Of a DNA stretch of 64,000 bases, positions 50,846 to 59,327 are shown one piece after another. This stretch comes from Psychrobacillus mangrovi. Its GTDB lineage: Bacteria > Bacillota > Bacilli > Bacillales_A > Planococcaceae. A program made the translations under genes and the position numbers. The notes beneath the pieces were generated by a model. It did not search any database. It was not told the origin of the DNA and saw only the letters and a program-made list of their open reading frames with translations. The stretch spans positions 62,001 to 126,000 of the forward strand of contig NZ_JBAWSY010000007.1 in NCBI RefSeq assembly GCF_037104765.1, in the 5' to 3' direction. Position 1 is the first letter of the stretch, and each line of letters begins with the position of its first letter.

Positions 50846-51994
50846 TTAGTATCCAAATCGTTTTCTTGTTAGGATAATGATTACAATTGCTGGAATCGTA
50901 CAAATAATCATCCCAAGGAAAGCCAATCCAGAAGATATTTCATATAAATATCCTCCTATTAAAGTTAATACTGCTGTACTCCAGCTCAGTGCAAAAGCTG
51001 AATAAACACCTTGCGCATTAGGAAGCTGTTGCTTCGGTAAGTTTTTTGTTAGATAACTGATAAATGCAAAATGGGCTACGCCAAAGGATAATGCGTGTAA
51101 GCTCTGAGAAAAAATAAAAACCCAAACATTTGGAAACAAAAATACAAGTACCCAACGTAAAGTAGATCCAATTGCAGCTAATAACAACAAGGATGAAGGC
51201 TTCCAATTTTTAAATATTTCTGCCTTAGAAAAATAGATGATTTCAAAAATAACTGCTATATTAATAATCATTCCAATATAAAAGCTATTTACACCTAACT
51301 CCTGCAAATATATGTAACCATAATTATAATAGGACGCATGTGCACCTTGTAATAGAATTACCATCAGAAGCACAATAGGAAAACTTTTAACTTTCCACAG
51401 ATCGCGTAGAGAAAGATTCTCCCTTCGATCTTTTTTTGTTGGCTTTACTAAAAGTTCTGCTGGTGACGGGAAAAAACGAATCAATAACATTAAACACAGC
51501 CCCACCATCATGCTCCATAAAATAGCCCCCTCCCCAAAGTAACCTGTGAGCATACTAATAATAAGGACTGAAATTATAAAGCCAAGCGATCCATAGGAAC
51601 GACTCTTCCCATAATTTACTCCACTTTGCTGCACTAATGAGCTCGCTGTACTTTCAATAGCAGGAAGTAAGGTTGGATAAACAGCATTAAATATAATCGT
51701 AACAACAAAAAGCATGCCGAACGAGGTAACAGGAATATAAAGTACTGTTACTATTAATGAGATTATCGTTAGAACCAGCACAACAGTTTGACTGCTCATA
51801 TATTTTGAAGCTATCGGAAAAACAAACATTGTAGCAATTCCTCGCGCCACTAATCCAAATCCCATAATTAAACTCGCGCTTGTTATACTTAATCCTTTAT
51901 CTTGAACTAGCCAGCCTGTCCAATATGGTAGAAACACACCCCAGGTGATAAAAAACACAAAAAAGTTCTGTGAAAGCCATCGTTGTTTATTCAT
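50846..51994 (-). CDS. MFS transporter (LacY/HcaT-like group)
   Basis: A 382-residue membrane protein with about twelve helices. The opening NKQRWLSQNFFVFFITWGVFLPYW and YGKSRSYGSLGF region resemble the phenylpropionate/nucleoside permease-like group of the major facilitator superfamily. Substrate unknown. It is divergent from the Crp/Fnr-type regulator with a palindromic site between them, suggesting direct control. Its terminator is disrupted by E1b. Confidence 0.85.
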   Translation of the reverse strand: MNKQRWLSQNFFVFFITWGVFLPYWTGWLVQDKGLSITSASLIMGFGLVARGIATMFVFPIASKYMSSQTVVLVLTIISLIVTVLYIPVTSFGMLFVVTIIFNAVYPTLLPAIESTASSLVQQSGVNYGKSRSYGSLGFIISVLIISMLTGYFGEGAILWSMMVGLCLMLLIRFFPSPAELLVKPTKKDRRENLSLRDLWKVKSFPIVLLMVILLQGAHASYYNYGYIYLQELGVNSFYIGMIINIAVIFEIIYFSKAEIFKNWKPSSLLLLAAIGSTLRWVLVFLFPNVWVFIFSQSLHALSFGVAHFAFISYLTKNLPKQQLPNAQGVYSAFALSWSTAVLTLIGGYLYEISSGLAFLGMIICTIPAIVIIILTRKRFGY

Positions 51995-52046
51995 TTTATT
52001 CCCTCCGTAATAATTGCATCATACCACTTAAACACATACAATAATG

Positions 52047-52058
52047 TGAGATATCTCA
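52047..52058. promoter_or_regulatory. Candidate operator, perfect palindrome TGAGATATCTCA
   Basis: A 12-bp perfect palindrome in the 90-bp region between the divergent MFS and Crp/Fnr-type genes, 26 bp before the regulator ATG. Its position fits autoregulation and control of the transporter. Confidence 0.55.
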
Positions 52059-52084
52059 TACTTTTTCACTCTAGGAGGAAAAAA

Positions 52085-52783
52085 ATGAAATTTTTAGATG
52101 AACCTATGCGTAGCTATTACATTGAAAAATATCCAATACAATCCTTATTTTCTTTTCCAATTATCTCTTATATTCAAGTTTGTCAATTTGATCGTGGTGA
52201 ATTTATTTTAAAGGAAGATTCCAATCCGGAGTACATATACTATCTCGTAGAAGGAAAGGCAAAGCTCTATGTGACACATTCAAACGGAAAAGTGTCCCTA
52301 ATCAATTTTTTAGAGGCTCCTATTTTTGTAGGAGAAATAGAATTGTTGAATTCTGAGAGGTATTCAAAAGGAATACAAACCGCTACTCAAACAACCTGTT
52401 TTGCTATCCCTATTCATTTATGTAAAGACAACCTTTTAAAAGATGCCACTTTCCTTCGATATTTGTGCATCTTTATCAGTCAAAAGATGACTACTATTTC
52501 AACAAAATATACACAAAGTCAAGCATTTCCATTAGAAAATCGTCTTGCAGAATTTATCCTTTTATCTGCAGATCAAGATTTTTATAAAGAGAAACACACA
52601 GAGGTATGCGAATATTTGGGTGTTTCTTATCGTCATTTACTACATGTTCTAGCTCAATTTTGTAAAGTAAATATTATTGAAAAAAAATCACGCGGTTATA
52701 TTATTCGAGATAAGGAACGATTACAAGAACTAGCGAAGGAAGTCAAACTAAATTATCACACAGAAAATTTCAAAGCTTACTGA
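52085..52783 (+). CDS. Crp/Fnr-family regulator, YeiL-like
   Basis: A 232-residue DNA-binding protein: cyclic-nucleotide-binding-like domain (about 20-135, FDRGEFILKEDSNPEYIYYLVEGKAKLY in part) and a C-terminal winged helix (about 165-225, HTEVCEYLGVSYRHLLHVL). Fnr-type Fe-S Cys clustering is absent at the N-terminus. The pattern matches YeiL-type regulators. GGAGG precedes the ATG at 52085; a frame opening at 51983 overlaps the divergent gene and is not used. It likely controls the adjacent MFS gene. Confidence 0.88.
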   Translation: MKFLDEPMRSYYIEKYPIQSLFSFPIISYIQVCQFDRGEFILKEDSNPEYIYYLVEGKAKLYVTHSNGKVSLINFLEAPIFVGEIELLNSERYSKGIQTATQTTCFAIPIHLCKDNLLKDATFLRYLCIFISQKMTTISTKYTQSQAFPLENRLAEFILLSADQDFYKEKHTEVCEYLGVSYRHLLHVLAQFCKVNIIEKKSRGYIIRDKERLQELAKEVKLNYHTENFKAY

Positions 52784-52844
52784 TAATCCAAAAGTTACAA
52801 CAGTCCATTTAAACCTCCATACATTTTTAGAGTTTATATAAAAA

Positions 52845-52868
52845 AGGTAACCACTTGAGTGGTTACCT
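52845..52868. terminator. Bidirectional intrinsic terminator
   Basis: AGGTAACCACT / AGTGGTTACCT with a 2-nt centre, flanked by AAAAA on the left, between the regulator and the convergent Nudix gene. Confidence 0.8.
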
Positions 52869-52881
52869 CGGTCTACTCTAT

Positions 52882-53361
52882 TTACAATTTGATTTCTACT
52901 AAGTGCTCAATTTCTAGAGGTAAATCTGTTATTCTCTCTTTTAAAAATAATGGATAAAGATTTAAAGCTATTAATTCTTCAAAGGGCTTCCAATAATACG
53001 TATGTATTTTTCCCTCTTCGTTCACTGTAAATTCGTTCCCTCTTATTAGAAATTCCTCGTCTTGCAACTCGAGTAAATAGAAAAAACAAATTTCATGAAA
53101 CTTTTCATTCAATGTTGATTCTTCGAAAAAGTTTTCATTTACCCATAACAAGCGCTTAATATTTACTTCTAGTGAAAGCTCTTCTTTTATTTCTCTTCTG
53201 ATCGCATCTTCACTTTTTTCATGCAACGTTATCCTGCCACCAGGAACATAATAATAGGGTTGATTTTCATCTTGCATAATTAGTAGTTTTTCATCATGTA
53301 CTATTAAACCGGCCACACGATAATTAAATCTGCCTTCAGCTGTTTTAAATGAAATATCCAT
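52882..53361 (-). CDS. Nudix hydrolase
   Basis: A 159-residue cytosolic hydrolase. The Nudix box GGRITLHE..RREIKEELSLEV is complete except that the usual Gly after EEL is Ser, a tolerated change. Ligand class unknown. AAGG just precedes the ATG, 6 bp after the YbaK-type gene, so the two are probably co-transcribed. Confidence 0.88.
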   Translation of the reverse strand: MDISFKTAEGRFNYRVAGLIVHDEKLLIMQDENQPYYYVPGGRITLHEKSEDAIRREIKEELSLEVNIKRLLWVNENFFEESTLNEKFHEICFFYLLELQDEEFLIRGNEFTVNEEGKIHTYYWKPFEELIALNLYPLFLKERITDLPLEIEHLVEIKL

Positions 53362-53367
53362 CCTACC

Positions 53368-53838
53368 TTACTCCCATCCTTTGCAAACATCTACCCATTC
53401 TTGTGCATTTGCATATGTATATAATTCATCACACGTAAGTTCTATCGCACTGTTGCTACTACCACAAGCCGGGAAAACAGTTTCGAATCGTTTCAATGAT
53501 TCATCTAAGAATACAAGCACATCATCTGGTATTCCAAAAGGACAAACTCCACCAATAGCATGTCCCACTTTTTCCAATACTTCGTCTGGTGACAACATTT
53601 TAGCCTTTACACCAAATGTACTTTTAAACTTTGCATTATCGATTTTTGTATCTCCTGCTGCTACTACAAGAATACAATTATCCTCCTTTTTGAAGGAAAG
53701 TGTTTTCGCGATACGCGCAGGCTCTACATCTAGAGCTTGGGCAGCAAGTTCTACAGTTGCACTCGACGCTTCATACTCCTGTATCTTATCTGCTATACCT
53801 AGTTTAGAAAAATAATCTCTTACTAATTCAATTGCCAT
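53368..53838 (-). CDS. YbaK/EbsC-type aminoacyl-tRNA deacylase
   Basis: A 156-residue cytosolic protein of the prolyl-tRNA editing fold that removes mischarged amino acids from tRNA in trans. Conserved parts: ARIAKTLSFKKEDN, GDTKIDNAKFK, GHAIGGVCPFGIP. The GxxPFG loop is characteristic. The start at 53838 follows AGAGG; a GTG at 53847 lies in the ribosome site. Followed directly by the Nudix gene. Confidence 0.9.
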   Translation of the reverse strand: MAIELVRDYFSKLGIADKIQEYEASSATVELAAQALDVEPARIAKTLSFKKEDNCILVVAAGDTKIDNAKFKSTFGVKAKMLSPDEVLEKVGHAIGGVCPFGIPDDVLVFLDESLKRFETVFPACGSSNSAIELTCDELYTYANAQEWVDVCKGWE

Positions 53839-54006
53839 TACATACACCTCTAATTGATCTTTTGATTAATCATAACAGTTATACATATATATAAGCCCAT
53901 GTTTTTTTTGCTGCTTGCCTAGTTAAACCCTATCCAAGATAATCTCCATTTACACGATAATAAATTACAACATCCATAGAATCAATATCTCAATGATCCA
54001 TTAATT

Positions 54007-54903
54007 TCAATAAATGTCGTATTTATAACACGTAACTGCCTCTACCTGTTTAAACCCTTCTTGCACATATAAGGCTTTAGCATGATTATTATCTGCGTTT
54101 ACACATAGGATTGTTCTTTCATAAGATTTTTCTTTAGCAAAATGCAAGGAAGCTCTAAGTAAAATTCTTCCTAAACCTTGCCCTTGATATTCAGGTATGA
54201 TAGCAATTGGTCCTATATTCATAATTGGTGCATTTTCGTATTCATCATCAGTTCCTCGAATAACCCCCACAGCCTTGTCCCCATGATATAAAATCATGGA
54301 GCCGCCCTCTATGTGATCTTTATCTGTCATCATCTTGTTTACCATCTTAGGTGTGATAGGAGTTTCACTTCCTTTAAGCCTCGCAAAGCTGGGGTTTCTA
54401 ACTGCACACCAAGTCTCTTCTTCCCCAGGTTGAAGCTTTCTTATTTCATATCCCTTTGGTAAATTATACTTTGGTACTTCTATATCCTCTCTCACAAGAA
54501 CGAAAGTGTATCTTTCGACATTAAACTTTAATCCTTCTATAACCTCTGCTAACTTTTTATTTTCAAATGGGACAAACAAGAAAACTTTCTCTAGCTCTTT
54601 CGTATGCGTCATGATAGCTTTCATGAGAGCAGAATAAACCACGAAGCTTTCGATTTCAGTATGAAATATTCGAAAACGTGCCTTTTTTCCGTTTCTATGA
54701 TATTCATCCATTATTAACGAAACAGCGCCTACAATTTCATCATTTAGTTCATTCATAACTATATAAGTTGGATTTTCTACCGTCGGCTCGAAGCTTTGCA
54801 AATCTTCGTCATATAAAAATGAATCATCCAACTCCGATCGGTGCTTCTTGCAATACTCTATAAAGTCATTAACTCGATCATTTTTTAATTCTTCAATTCT
54901 CAT
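54007..54903 (-). CDS. Double GNAT-domain N-acetyltransferase
   Basis: A 298-residue cytosolic protein with two GNAT-fold halves (about 1-140 and 150-298). Only the second retains a clear acetyl-CoA loop (IPEYQGQGLGRILLRASL) and the NADNNHAKALYVQEGF motif; the first is degenerate, as in mycothiol-synthase-like acetyltransferases. Substrate unknown. A GGGGG-type site precedes the ATG. The terminator was not seen. Confidence 0.85.
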   Translation of the reverse strand: MRIEELKNDRVNDFIEYCKKHRSELDDSFLYDEDLQSFEPTVENPTYIVMNELNDEIVGAVSLIMDEYHRNGKKARFRIFHTEIESFVVYSALMKAIMTHTKELEKVFLFVPFENKKLAEVIEGLKFNVERYTFVLVREDIEVPKYNLPKGYEIRKLQPGEEETWCAVRNPSFARLKGSETPITPKMVNKMMTDKDHIEGGSMILYHGDKAVGVIRGTDDEYENAPIMNIGPIAIIPEYQGQGLGRILLRASLHFAKEKSYERTILCVNADNNHAKALYVQEGFKQVEAVTCYKYDIY

Positions 54904-55021
54904 TAATCCCCCTCCTTTTGGTGCTAATAAATTTATAAGCTCTTAGGAAACAGTATATACAAAATTGATAACTATTGAATAGTTTATATTAACTTGAAGT
55001 TATAGAAGGGAGGGTGCTGAT

Positions 55022-55306
55022 TTGTATCAGAGAAGAAATAGAAATCGTCGTTTTTGTTTGTTTCCAGAATACAACTGGTGTGGACCTGGTTGTAGTGGAC
55101 CTGGTGCACCTATAAATGCTGTAGATGCAGCTTGTATGGCCCATGATAAATGTTATAGTAGAGGCATTAATCCTTGCGAATGTGATCATGAATTTCTCCG
55201 CAGGCTCCATCCTCTTATAAACCCCTATACAAAAGAAGGAAGACATGCTCGTATGCTCTATAATTATATGAAGCTACAAACAGGTTTCACATGTTTTAGA
55301 ATTTAG
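55022..55306 (+). CDS. Phospholipase A2-like small protein
   Basis: A 94-residue, Cys-rich protein with the PLA2 catalytic pattern: GPGCSGPGAPINAVDAAC, His41-Asp42-x-Cys-Tyr in MAHDKCY, and a second Cys-Asp in CECDHEF (Asp55 as catalytic partner). There are eight or so Cys, but no signal peptide; a basic N-terminus (YQRRNRNRR) leads the chain. The family occurs in spore-formers and phages and may be a lipase or a spore-coat protein. The start is TTG after GGGAGGG. It is isolated, with a hairpin after it. Confidence 0.8.
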   Translation: MYQRRNRNRRFCLFPEYNWCGPGCSGPGAPINAVDAACMAHDKCYSRGINPCECDHEFLRRLHPLINPYTKEGRHARMLYNYMKLQTGFTCFRI

Positions 55307-55321
55307 AAAGACAAAAACACT

Positions 55322-55364
55322 AGGTTCCAGGTTCTCATTAGAAAGTATTAATAGAACCTGGAAC
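55322..55364. terminator. GGTTCCAGGTTCT hairpin
   Basis: A 13-bp perfect stem with a 17-nt loop, just after the PLA2-like gene. It resembles a diverged form of the GGTGCCAGGCACC palindromes. Confidence 0.6.
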
Positions 55365-55397
55365 CAAAGGTGAAATATTGATCATACAATTTTGGAA

Positions 55398-55832
55398 TTA
55401 CTTAACGATTCCTGCTCTCAAATTTGTGATACCAAATTCCAAATATCCTTTTAAACAAGTCAGCATATAAACCCAGCCTTCTTTATTATCCATCAAGATA
55501 TTTATAATCTCTTTATCATTTTCATTAAACCCTTCTTCATTCACTTCTATTATTGTACTCATGCCATCTAGTTCTATCAGGGAAATCGTCACAGTATTTT
55601 CTTCTTCTGGATTACCCCACTTGAACACAATCTTCTTATTAATATCTATTTCAGTTACTTTAATATCTACTTCCGCGTTATATTCGTCGTATCTTAATGT
55701 AATCGTCTTTCCTTGCTCCCATTTTTCAGAGCTCGATGACCACCAGAAGTTTCTGATTTTTGTAGGATCCACAAAAGCTTCAAATACTTCGCTTGCAGGC
55801 TTTAATATCTTAAATTTTGTAAGTGTGTTCAT
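55398..55832 (-). CDS. SRPBCC (AHSA1-like) family protein
   Basis: A 144-residue cytosolic protein of the START/Bet v1-like superfamily. Motifs KPASEVFEAFVDPTKIRNFWWSS (first part) and GWVYMLTCLKGYLEFG are typical of AHSA1/YndB-like members, which hold a hydrophobic ligand. Function unknown. Monocistronic; ribosome site AAAGGGAGC precedes the ATG. Confidence 0.88.
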   Translation of the reverse strand: MNTLTKFKILKPASEVFEAFVDPTKIRNFWWSSSSEKWEQGKTITLRYDEYNAEVDIKVTEIDINKKIVFKWGNPEEENTVTISLIELDGMSTIIEVNEEGFNENDKEIINILMDNKEGWVYMLTCLKGYLEFGITNLRAGIVK

Positions 55833-55983
55833 GTTAAAACAGCTCCCTTTTTTTAGTTATTCTTCTCAAGTATAGACTTTATCAGATAAAAAGAACTATG
55901 ATTTATTAATTTGTTCATAAAAGATTATTTAAATGTATATTTTCCTACTAATTTCACAATCATATTAACTTCTATCAACCTAA

Positions 55984-56020
55984 AAAGGTGCCAAGGAATT
56001 ATATATTCCAAGACACCTTT
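55984..56020. terminator. Intrinsic terminator of GNAT gene
   Basis: AAAGGTG.C..GGAAT / ATTCC..G.CACCTTT; on the minus strand followed by TTTTTA. Confidence 0.75.
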
Positions 56021-56029
56021 ATTCATTAA

Positions 56030-56536
56030 TTAAAAAGTAATACGGAACGCTTTTACGACAATTCCATCATTAGTCGGTTCAAAATCAAATTGTGGCAAAC
56101 GCTCAAACCCAAGACGATCATATAATTTTATAGCATTTTCCATAAAATCAGCTGTATGTAATCCCATAGAGGAGAACCCCTTTGTTTTAGCTCGCTGAAT
56201 ACATTCGTTAATTAATGCAGTTGCGACACCTTTTCCTCTTGCTTGTGGTGAGATTGCTAGCATTCTTAGTTCTGGATAATCCAGTTCCCCTTCTAGTAAA
56301 CCTTCATATGCTTTTATTTCTGGAGAAAATAAAGCAACACTTCCTACTATTTCTCCATCAATCTCTGCTACCATCCGTTCAACGCCTGGCTGAAGATCCC
56401 TATCTGATAAAATAGATTGTTTTAAAACCTTCCAATGCTCATCTGGAATTTTGGGTGCATGTTCGTTATATGCTGCCAAACGTTGTTCTCGAATATTAGA
56501 TAATTCATCCTCTACTGCATCGCGTATTATCACCAT
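56030..56536 (-). CDS. GNAT family N-acetyltransferase
   Basis: A 168-residue cytosolic acetyltransferase. The loop motif ISPQARGKGVATALINECI and the later KLYDRLGFERLPQFDFEP are clear. It lies 12 bp behind the hydroquinone-reductase gene and is probably co-transcribed. Substrate unknown. Confidence 0.88.
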   Translation of the reverse strand: MVIIRDAVEDELSNIREQRLAAYNEHAPKIPDEHWKVLKQSILSDRDLQPGVERMVAEIDGEIVGSVALFSPEIKAYEGLLEGELDYPELRMLAISPQARGKGVATALINECIQRAKTKGFSSMGLHTADFMENAIKLYDRLGFERLPQFDFEPTNDGIVVKAFRITF

Positions 56537-56548
56537 TTTTTCATCTCC

Positions 56549-57547
56549 TTATTTATAAATAAGAAATTTTTCTTCTTTTCCACTTAATGATTCTCGATTA
56601 TGTGGAGAATAGAAGTTAGATACATCAGGTCCTTTAGGTAATATGTTTTGACTTTTTTGATCGTCACTAGAAATATGATTCGATAAATGGTAATGGATTT
56701 TAATTGCTTCGAAATTAGTTGTATCTCCAAAACCTGGTGTCTGGAATAAATCGCGTAAATATCCCCATAGATTTGGGAAATCCACAATTCGATTTCGATT
56801 TGCCTTAAAAGCTGAATAATAAGCGACGTCAAATCGTGCTAGTGTTGCATATAGTCGAACATCGGAATCCGTAATATAGTCTCCAAATAAAAAGCGTTGC
56901 GTAGATAAACGTTGTTCTAATTCGTCTAAACGATCAAACAAAACGTCATATGACTCTTCATAAGCCTCTTGCGAACGAGCAAATCCACATTTATACACAC
57001 CATTATTCACATCGTGAAAAATGACATCATTTAATGCATCAATTTCTTCTCGTAATTGCTCTGGATATAAATCTGGAGCATTTTCTTTATGAAAAGGTCC
57101 CCAAGCCGTTTCCAAATGATTAGTTAATCTAAAATAATCGTTATTCACTACTTTTTGTTCTTTCACATCAATAATAACAGGCACTGTTGGTCTTCCAGCA
57201 TATTCTGGATCTGTTTTTTTATAAATTTCACTAATATATTGAATGCCAAGAACAGGATCTATACCATTTTCATCTAATGAAAATTCCCAGTCTACTCGGT
57301 CGATATTCGGACGCATCGGACTAGCCGTCCCTAAACTAATGACATCTTCTAACCCTAATACACTACGCACGATTACAGAACGATGCGCCCATGGACAGAC
57401 CGCAGCCCATAGTAGACGATAGCGTTCTGCTTCTACAGGTAGGTCACCTGGTTGATCTCCAAACGGAGTTGCAAATTGATTTTTTTGTCGAATAAATTTT
57501 CCCGTTTTATCAACCTCTACCGGTACTTCTTTCTTTGTCTTTTCCAC
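56549..57547 (-). CDS. Glutathionyl-hydroquinone reductase-type GST (Xi class)
   Basis: A 332-residue cytosolic enzyme that reduces S-glutathionyl (or bacillithiolyl) hydroquinones. The active-site Cys is in AVCPWAHRSV; RPTVPVIID and NNDYFRLTNHLE follow, and the C-terminal all-helical domain has FLFGDYITDSDVRLYATLARFD. In Bacilli the thiol partner is likely bacillithiol rather than glutathione (inference). It belongs to quinone detoxification, as does the ring-cleaving dioxygenase at 39 kb. Confidence 0.9.
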   Translation of the reverse strand: MEKTKKEVPVEVDKTGKFIRQKNQFATPFGDQPGDLPVEAERYRLLWAAVCPWAHRSVIVRSVLGLEDVISLGTASPMRPNIDRVDWEFSLDENGIDPVLGIQYISEIYKKTDPEYAGRPTVPVIIDVKEQKVVNNDYFRLTNHLETAWGPFHKENAPDLYPEQLREEIDALNDVIFHDVNNGVYKCGFARSQEAYEESYDVLFDRLDELEQRLSTQRFLFGDYITDSDVRLYATLARFDVAYYSAFKANRNRIVDFPNLWGYLRDLFQTPGFGDTTNFEAIKIHYHLSNHISSDDQKSQNILPKGPDVSNFYSPHNRESLSGKEEKFLIYK

Positions 57548-57742
57548 TTTTTATCATCCTTTTTCAAGTCAAAGTTTTGTCAAATAAATAAAACATAGTT
57601 ATCTACTTTGTTTAGTTAATTTTATTCATTAATTATCTCGAAGTCAAGATATGAATTTAGAAATACATTCAATCAAAAATTGTCACAACTCATTTACCTT
57701 TCTCGTCTTAAGTTATAAAACATAATAGGAGGTTATCATCAT

Positions 57743-58756
57743 ATGGCTCAACAATGGGACGTTGTAATCGTTGGTGGTGGATTGGCAGGATATGTGGCAG
57801 CCAATTATTTAGCTAAAATGGATATGTCTATTTTAATAGTTGAAAAAGGTAAAAAGGTCGGTGGAAGAGCTAGGACAGAAAAGATTAATCAACATTATTT
57901 TAATCTGGGTCCACATGCACTATATAAAAAAGGAAAAGCGGCTCCAATTCTCGAAGAATTAGGTATAAAACTGAATGGAAAATCACCTAAATTAGGAGGT
58001 ATTTTAATTGAAAATGATATAGAATACACTGCTCCCTTTGATCCTTTAGGACTTTTAACGACACGATTATTGAACTGGAGAGAAAAAATGGAATGGGTAG
58101 CTATATTAAAGAATATAAATAGCTTGGATACAGAAAAGTTAGCAAAGCAAACATTTCAGCAATGGGTCATGCAAGTTACGTTATCTAAAAGAGTTCAGTC
58201 TTTATTATATACACTCGGGAGACTCACCACATATTGCCACGCCCCTGAGATGGTTAGCGCAAGGGTCATTGTATCTCATATGAAGATTGGAATGGACATG
58301 GAAATTGCCAGTATCATCGAAAAAAATGAAGAAAACTGTAGGAAAATTTATAGCAGATCTAAGCAAAAAATTGCACGTATAGAGAGCGAAAGTTTGAACT
58401 ATGAAAACAATAAGTCTATTATCAATCGCTTTATACATGCTTTTGAAATGAAAAATATGAATGTCTTATTAGATTTGATATCCGAGAATGTAACACTTTA
58501 CTCTGATGGTGGAGGAAAAGTTAATGCTGCTATTCGTCCAATAACATCAATATCAAACGTTTTAGCCTTATTATACGGTGTAGTGAAAAAAGCCCCAAAG
58601 GATTTTTATTTTGAGATAAGAAATGTCAACGGTCAGCCAGCATTAGTAAATTACATGAATGGCTCGCTGCAAAGTATCGTTAGTTTTTATATTAGTCATG
58701 AAAGAATAAACGAAATTTACATTATAATGAATCCGGATAAGTTACCTAAACTATAG
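57743..58756 (+). CDS. Chimera: FAD amine-oxidase N-terminus fused to SigJ C-terminus
   Basis: The 337-residue frame joins two unrelated parts. Residues 1-about 184 are the N-terminal half of an FAD-dependent amine-oxidase/phytoene-desaturase-like protein: VVIVGGGLAGYVAANYL, KKVGGRARTEKI, NLGPHALY; the C-terminal FAD/substrate half is missing. Residues about 187-337 match the C-terminus of an ECF-type sigma factor, SigJ: region-4 helix EENCRKIYSRSKQKI, then a SnoaL-like domain (IINRFIHAF, VTLYSDGGGKVNAAIRPI, RINEIYIIMNPDKL). Sigma regions 2 and 3 are missing. An in-frame deletion between neighbouring genes explains this. The AGGAGG site and ATG are intact, so a protein could be made, but neither activity is expected. 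Confidence 0.8.
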   Translation: MAQQWDVVIVGGGLAGYVAANYLAKMDMSILIVEKGKKVGGRARTEKINQHYFNLGPHALYKKGKAAPILEELGIKLNGKSPKLGGILIENDIEYTAPFDPLGLLTTRLLNWREKMEWVAILKNINSLDTEKLAKQTFQQWVMQVTLSKRVQSLLYTLGRLTTYCHAPEMVSARVIVSHMKIGMDMEIASIIEKNEENCRKIYSRSKQKIARIESESLNYENNKSIINRFIHAFEMKNMNVLLDLISENVTLYSDGGGKVNAAIRPITSISNVLALLYGVVKKAPKDFYFEIRNVNGQPALVNYMNGSLQSIVSFYISHERINEIYIIMNPDKLPKL

Positions 58757-58770
58757 AGAATATTTAAACC

Positions 58771-58807
58771 GAGACTGTACCTACAGACTACGCAAAGGGA
58801 CAGTCTC
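58771..58807 (+). terminator. Intrinsic terminator after the chimera gene
   Basis: GAGACTGT / ACAGTCTC stem with T-rich tail. Confidence 0.8.
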
Positions 58808-58811
58808 TTCT

Positions 58812-59210
58812 TTAAAAAACATTATTTGTTTTTTTCTTCTTATCTTCAGCTTTATTTCTATTCTCAGCGACTCTAAATTTAACTATTTTGCCGATTAGTT
58901 CATATGGCAGTGGTTGTTCTAAAGGAAACTGGACGGATCCTTTTGCTCCTTTATATAGTGCAAGCTCCTCTTTAAAAGCTTCTATTCCACTTGGAGCTGG
59001 ATAAAATCCTATATGGTTTTTATACGCAGCAAAGTGGACTAGGTTCCCATGGAAAGCGAAAGTAGGCATTTGATAGCTTATTTTCTCTGTTGCATCAGGA
59101 GCAGCCTCTATTATTATTTGTCTTAGTGTTTTTAGTTTTTCTTGAACATCAAGAGTAAAGGTTGAAATATATTCATCAATTGATTTAAAAGAGACTTTGT
59201 TTCCTTCCAT
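58812..59210 (-). CDS. DUF1801/YdhG-like protein
   Basis: A 132-residue cytosolic protein with the DUF1801 pattern: EYISTFTLDVQEKLKTLRQ, ATEKISYQMPTFAFHG, NHIGFYPAPSGIEAF and GSVQFPLEQPLPYELI. The B. subtilis homologue YdhG (Fra) was described as a frataxin-like iron chaperone. The frame opens at 59231, but GGAAGGAG precedes the ATG at 59210. A lysine-rich tail (EDKKKKTNN) ends it. Confidence 0.9.
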   Translation of the reverse strand: MEGNKVSFKSIDEYISTFTLDVQEKLKTLRQIIIEAAPDATEKISYQMPTFAFHGNLVHFAAYKNHIGFYPAPSGIEAFKEELALYKGAKGSVQFPLEQPLPYELIGKIVKFRVAENRNKAEDKKKKTNNVF

Positions 59211-59286
59211 AGTTTCTCCTTCCAAATCCATTTTTTAAAAAGTATAGCATTTTCCTCATCCTAGCTACACTATATTTAATCAAAAA

Positions 59287-59312
59287 AGCACCCAAACAAA
59301 AGTTTAGATGCT
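59287..59312 (-). terminator. Intrinsic terminator after the M20 gene
   Basis: AGCACCCAAAC / GTTTAGATGCT (G-T pairs), followed on the minus strand by TTTTTT. Confidence 0.75.
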
Positions 59313-59327
59313 CAAATTAATACAGTA

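Noticed and set aside
51983..52084. Extended start of the Crp/Fnr-type regulator
   Set aside because: It overlaps the divergent MFS start and the operator; GGAGG supports 52085.
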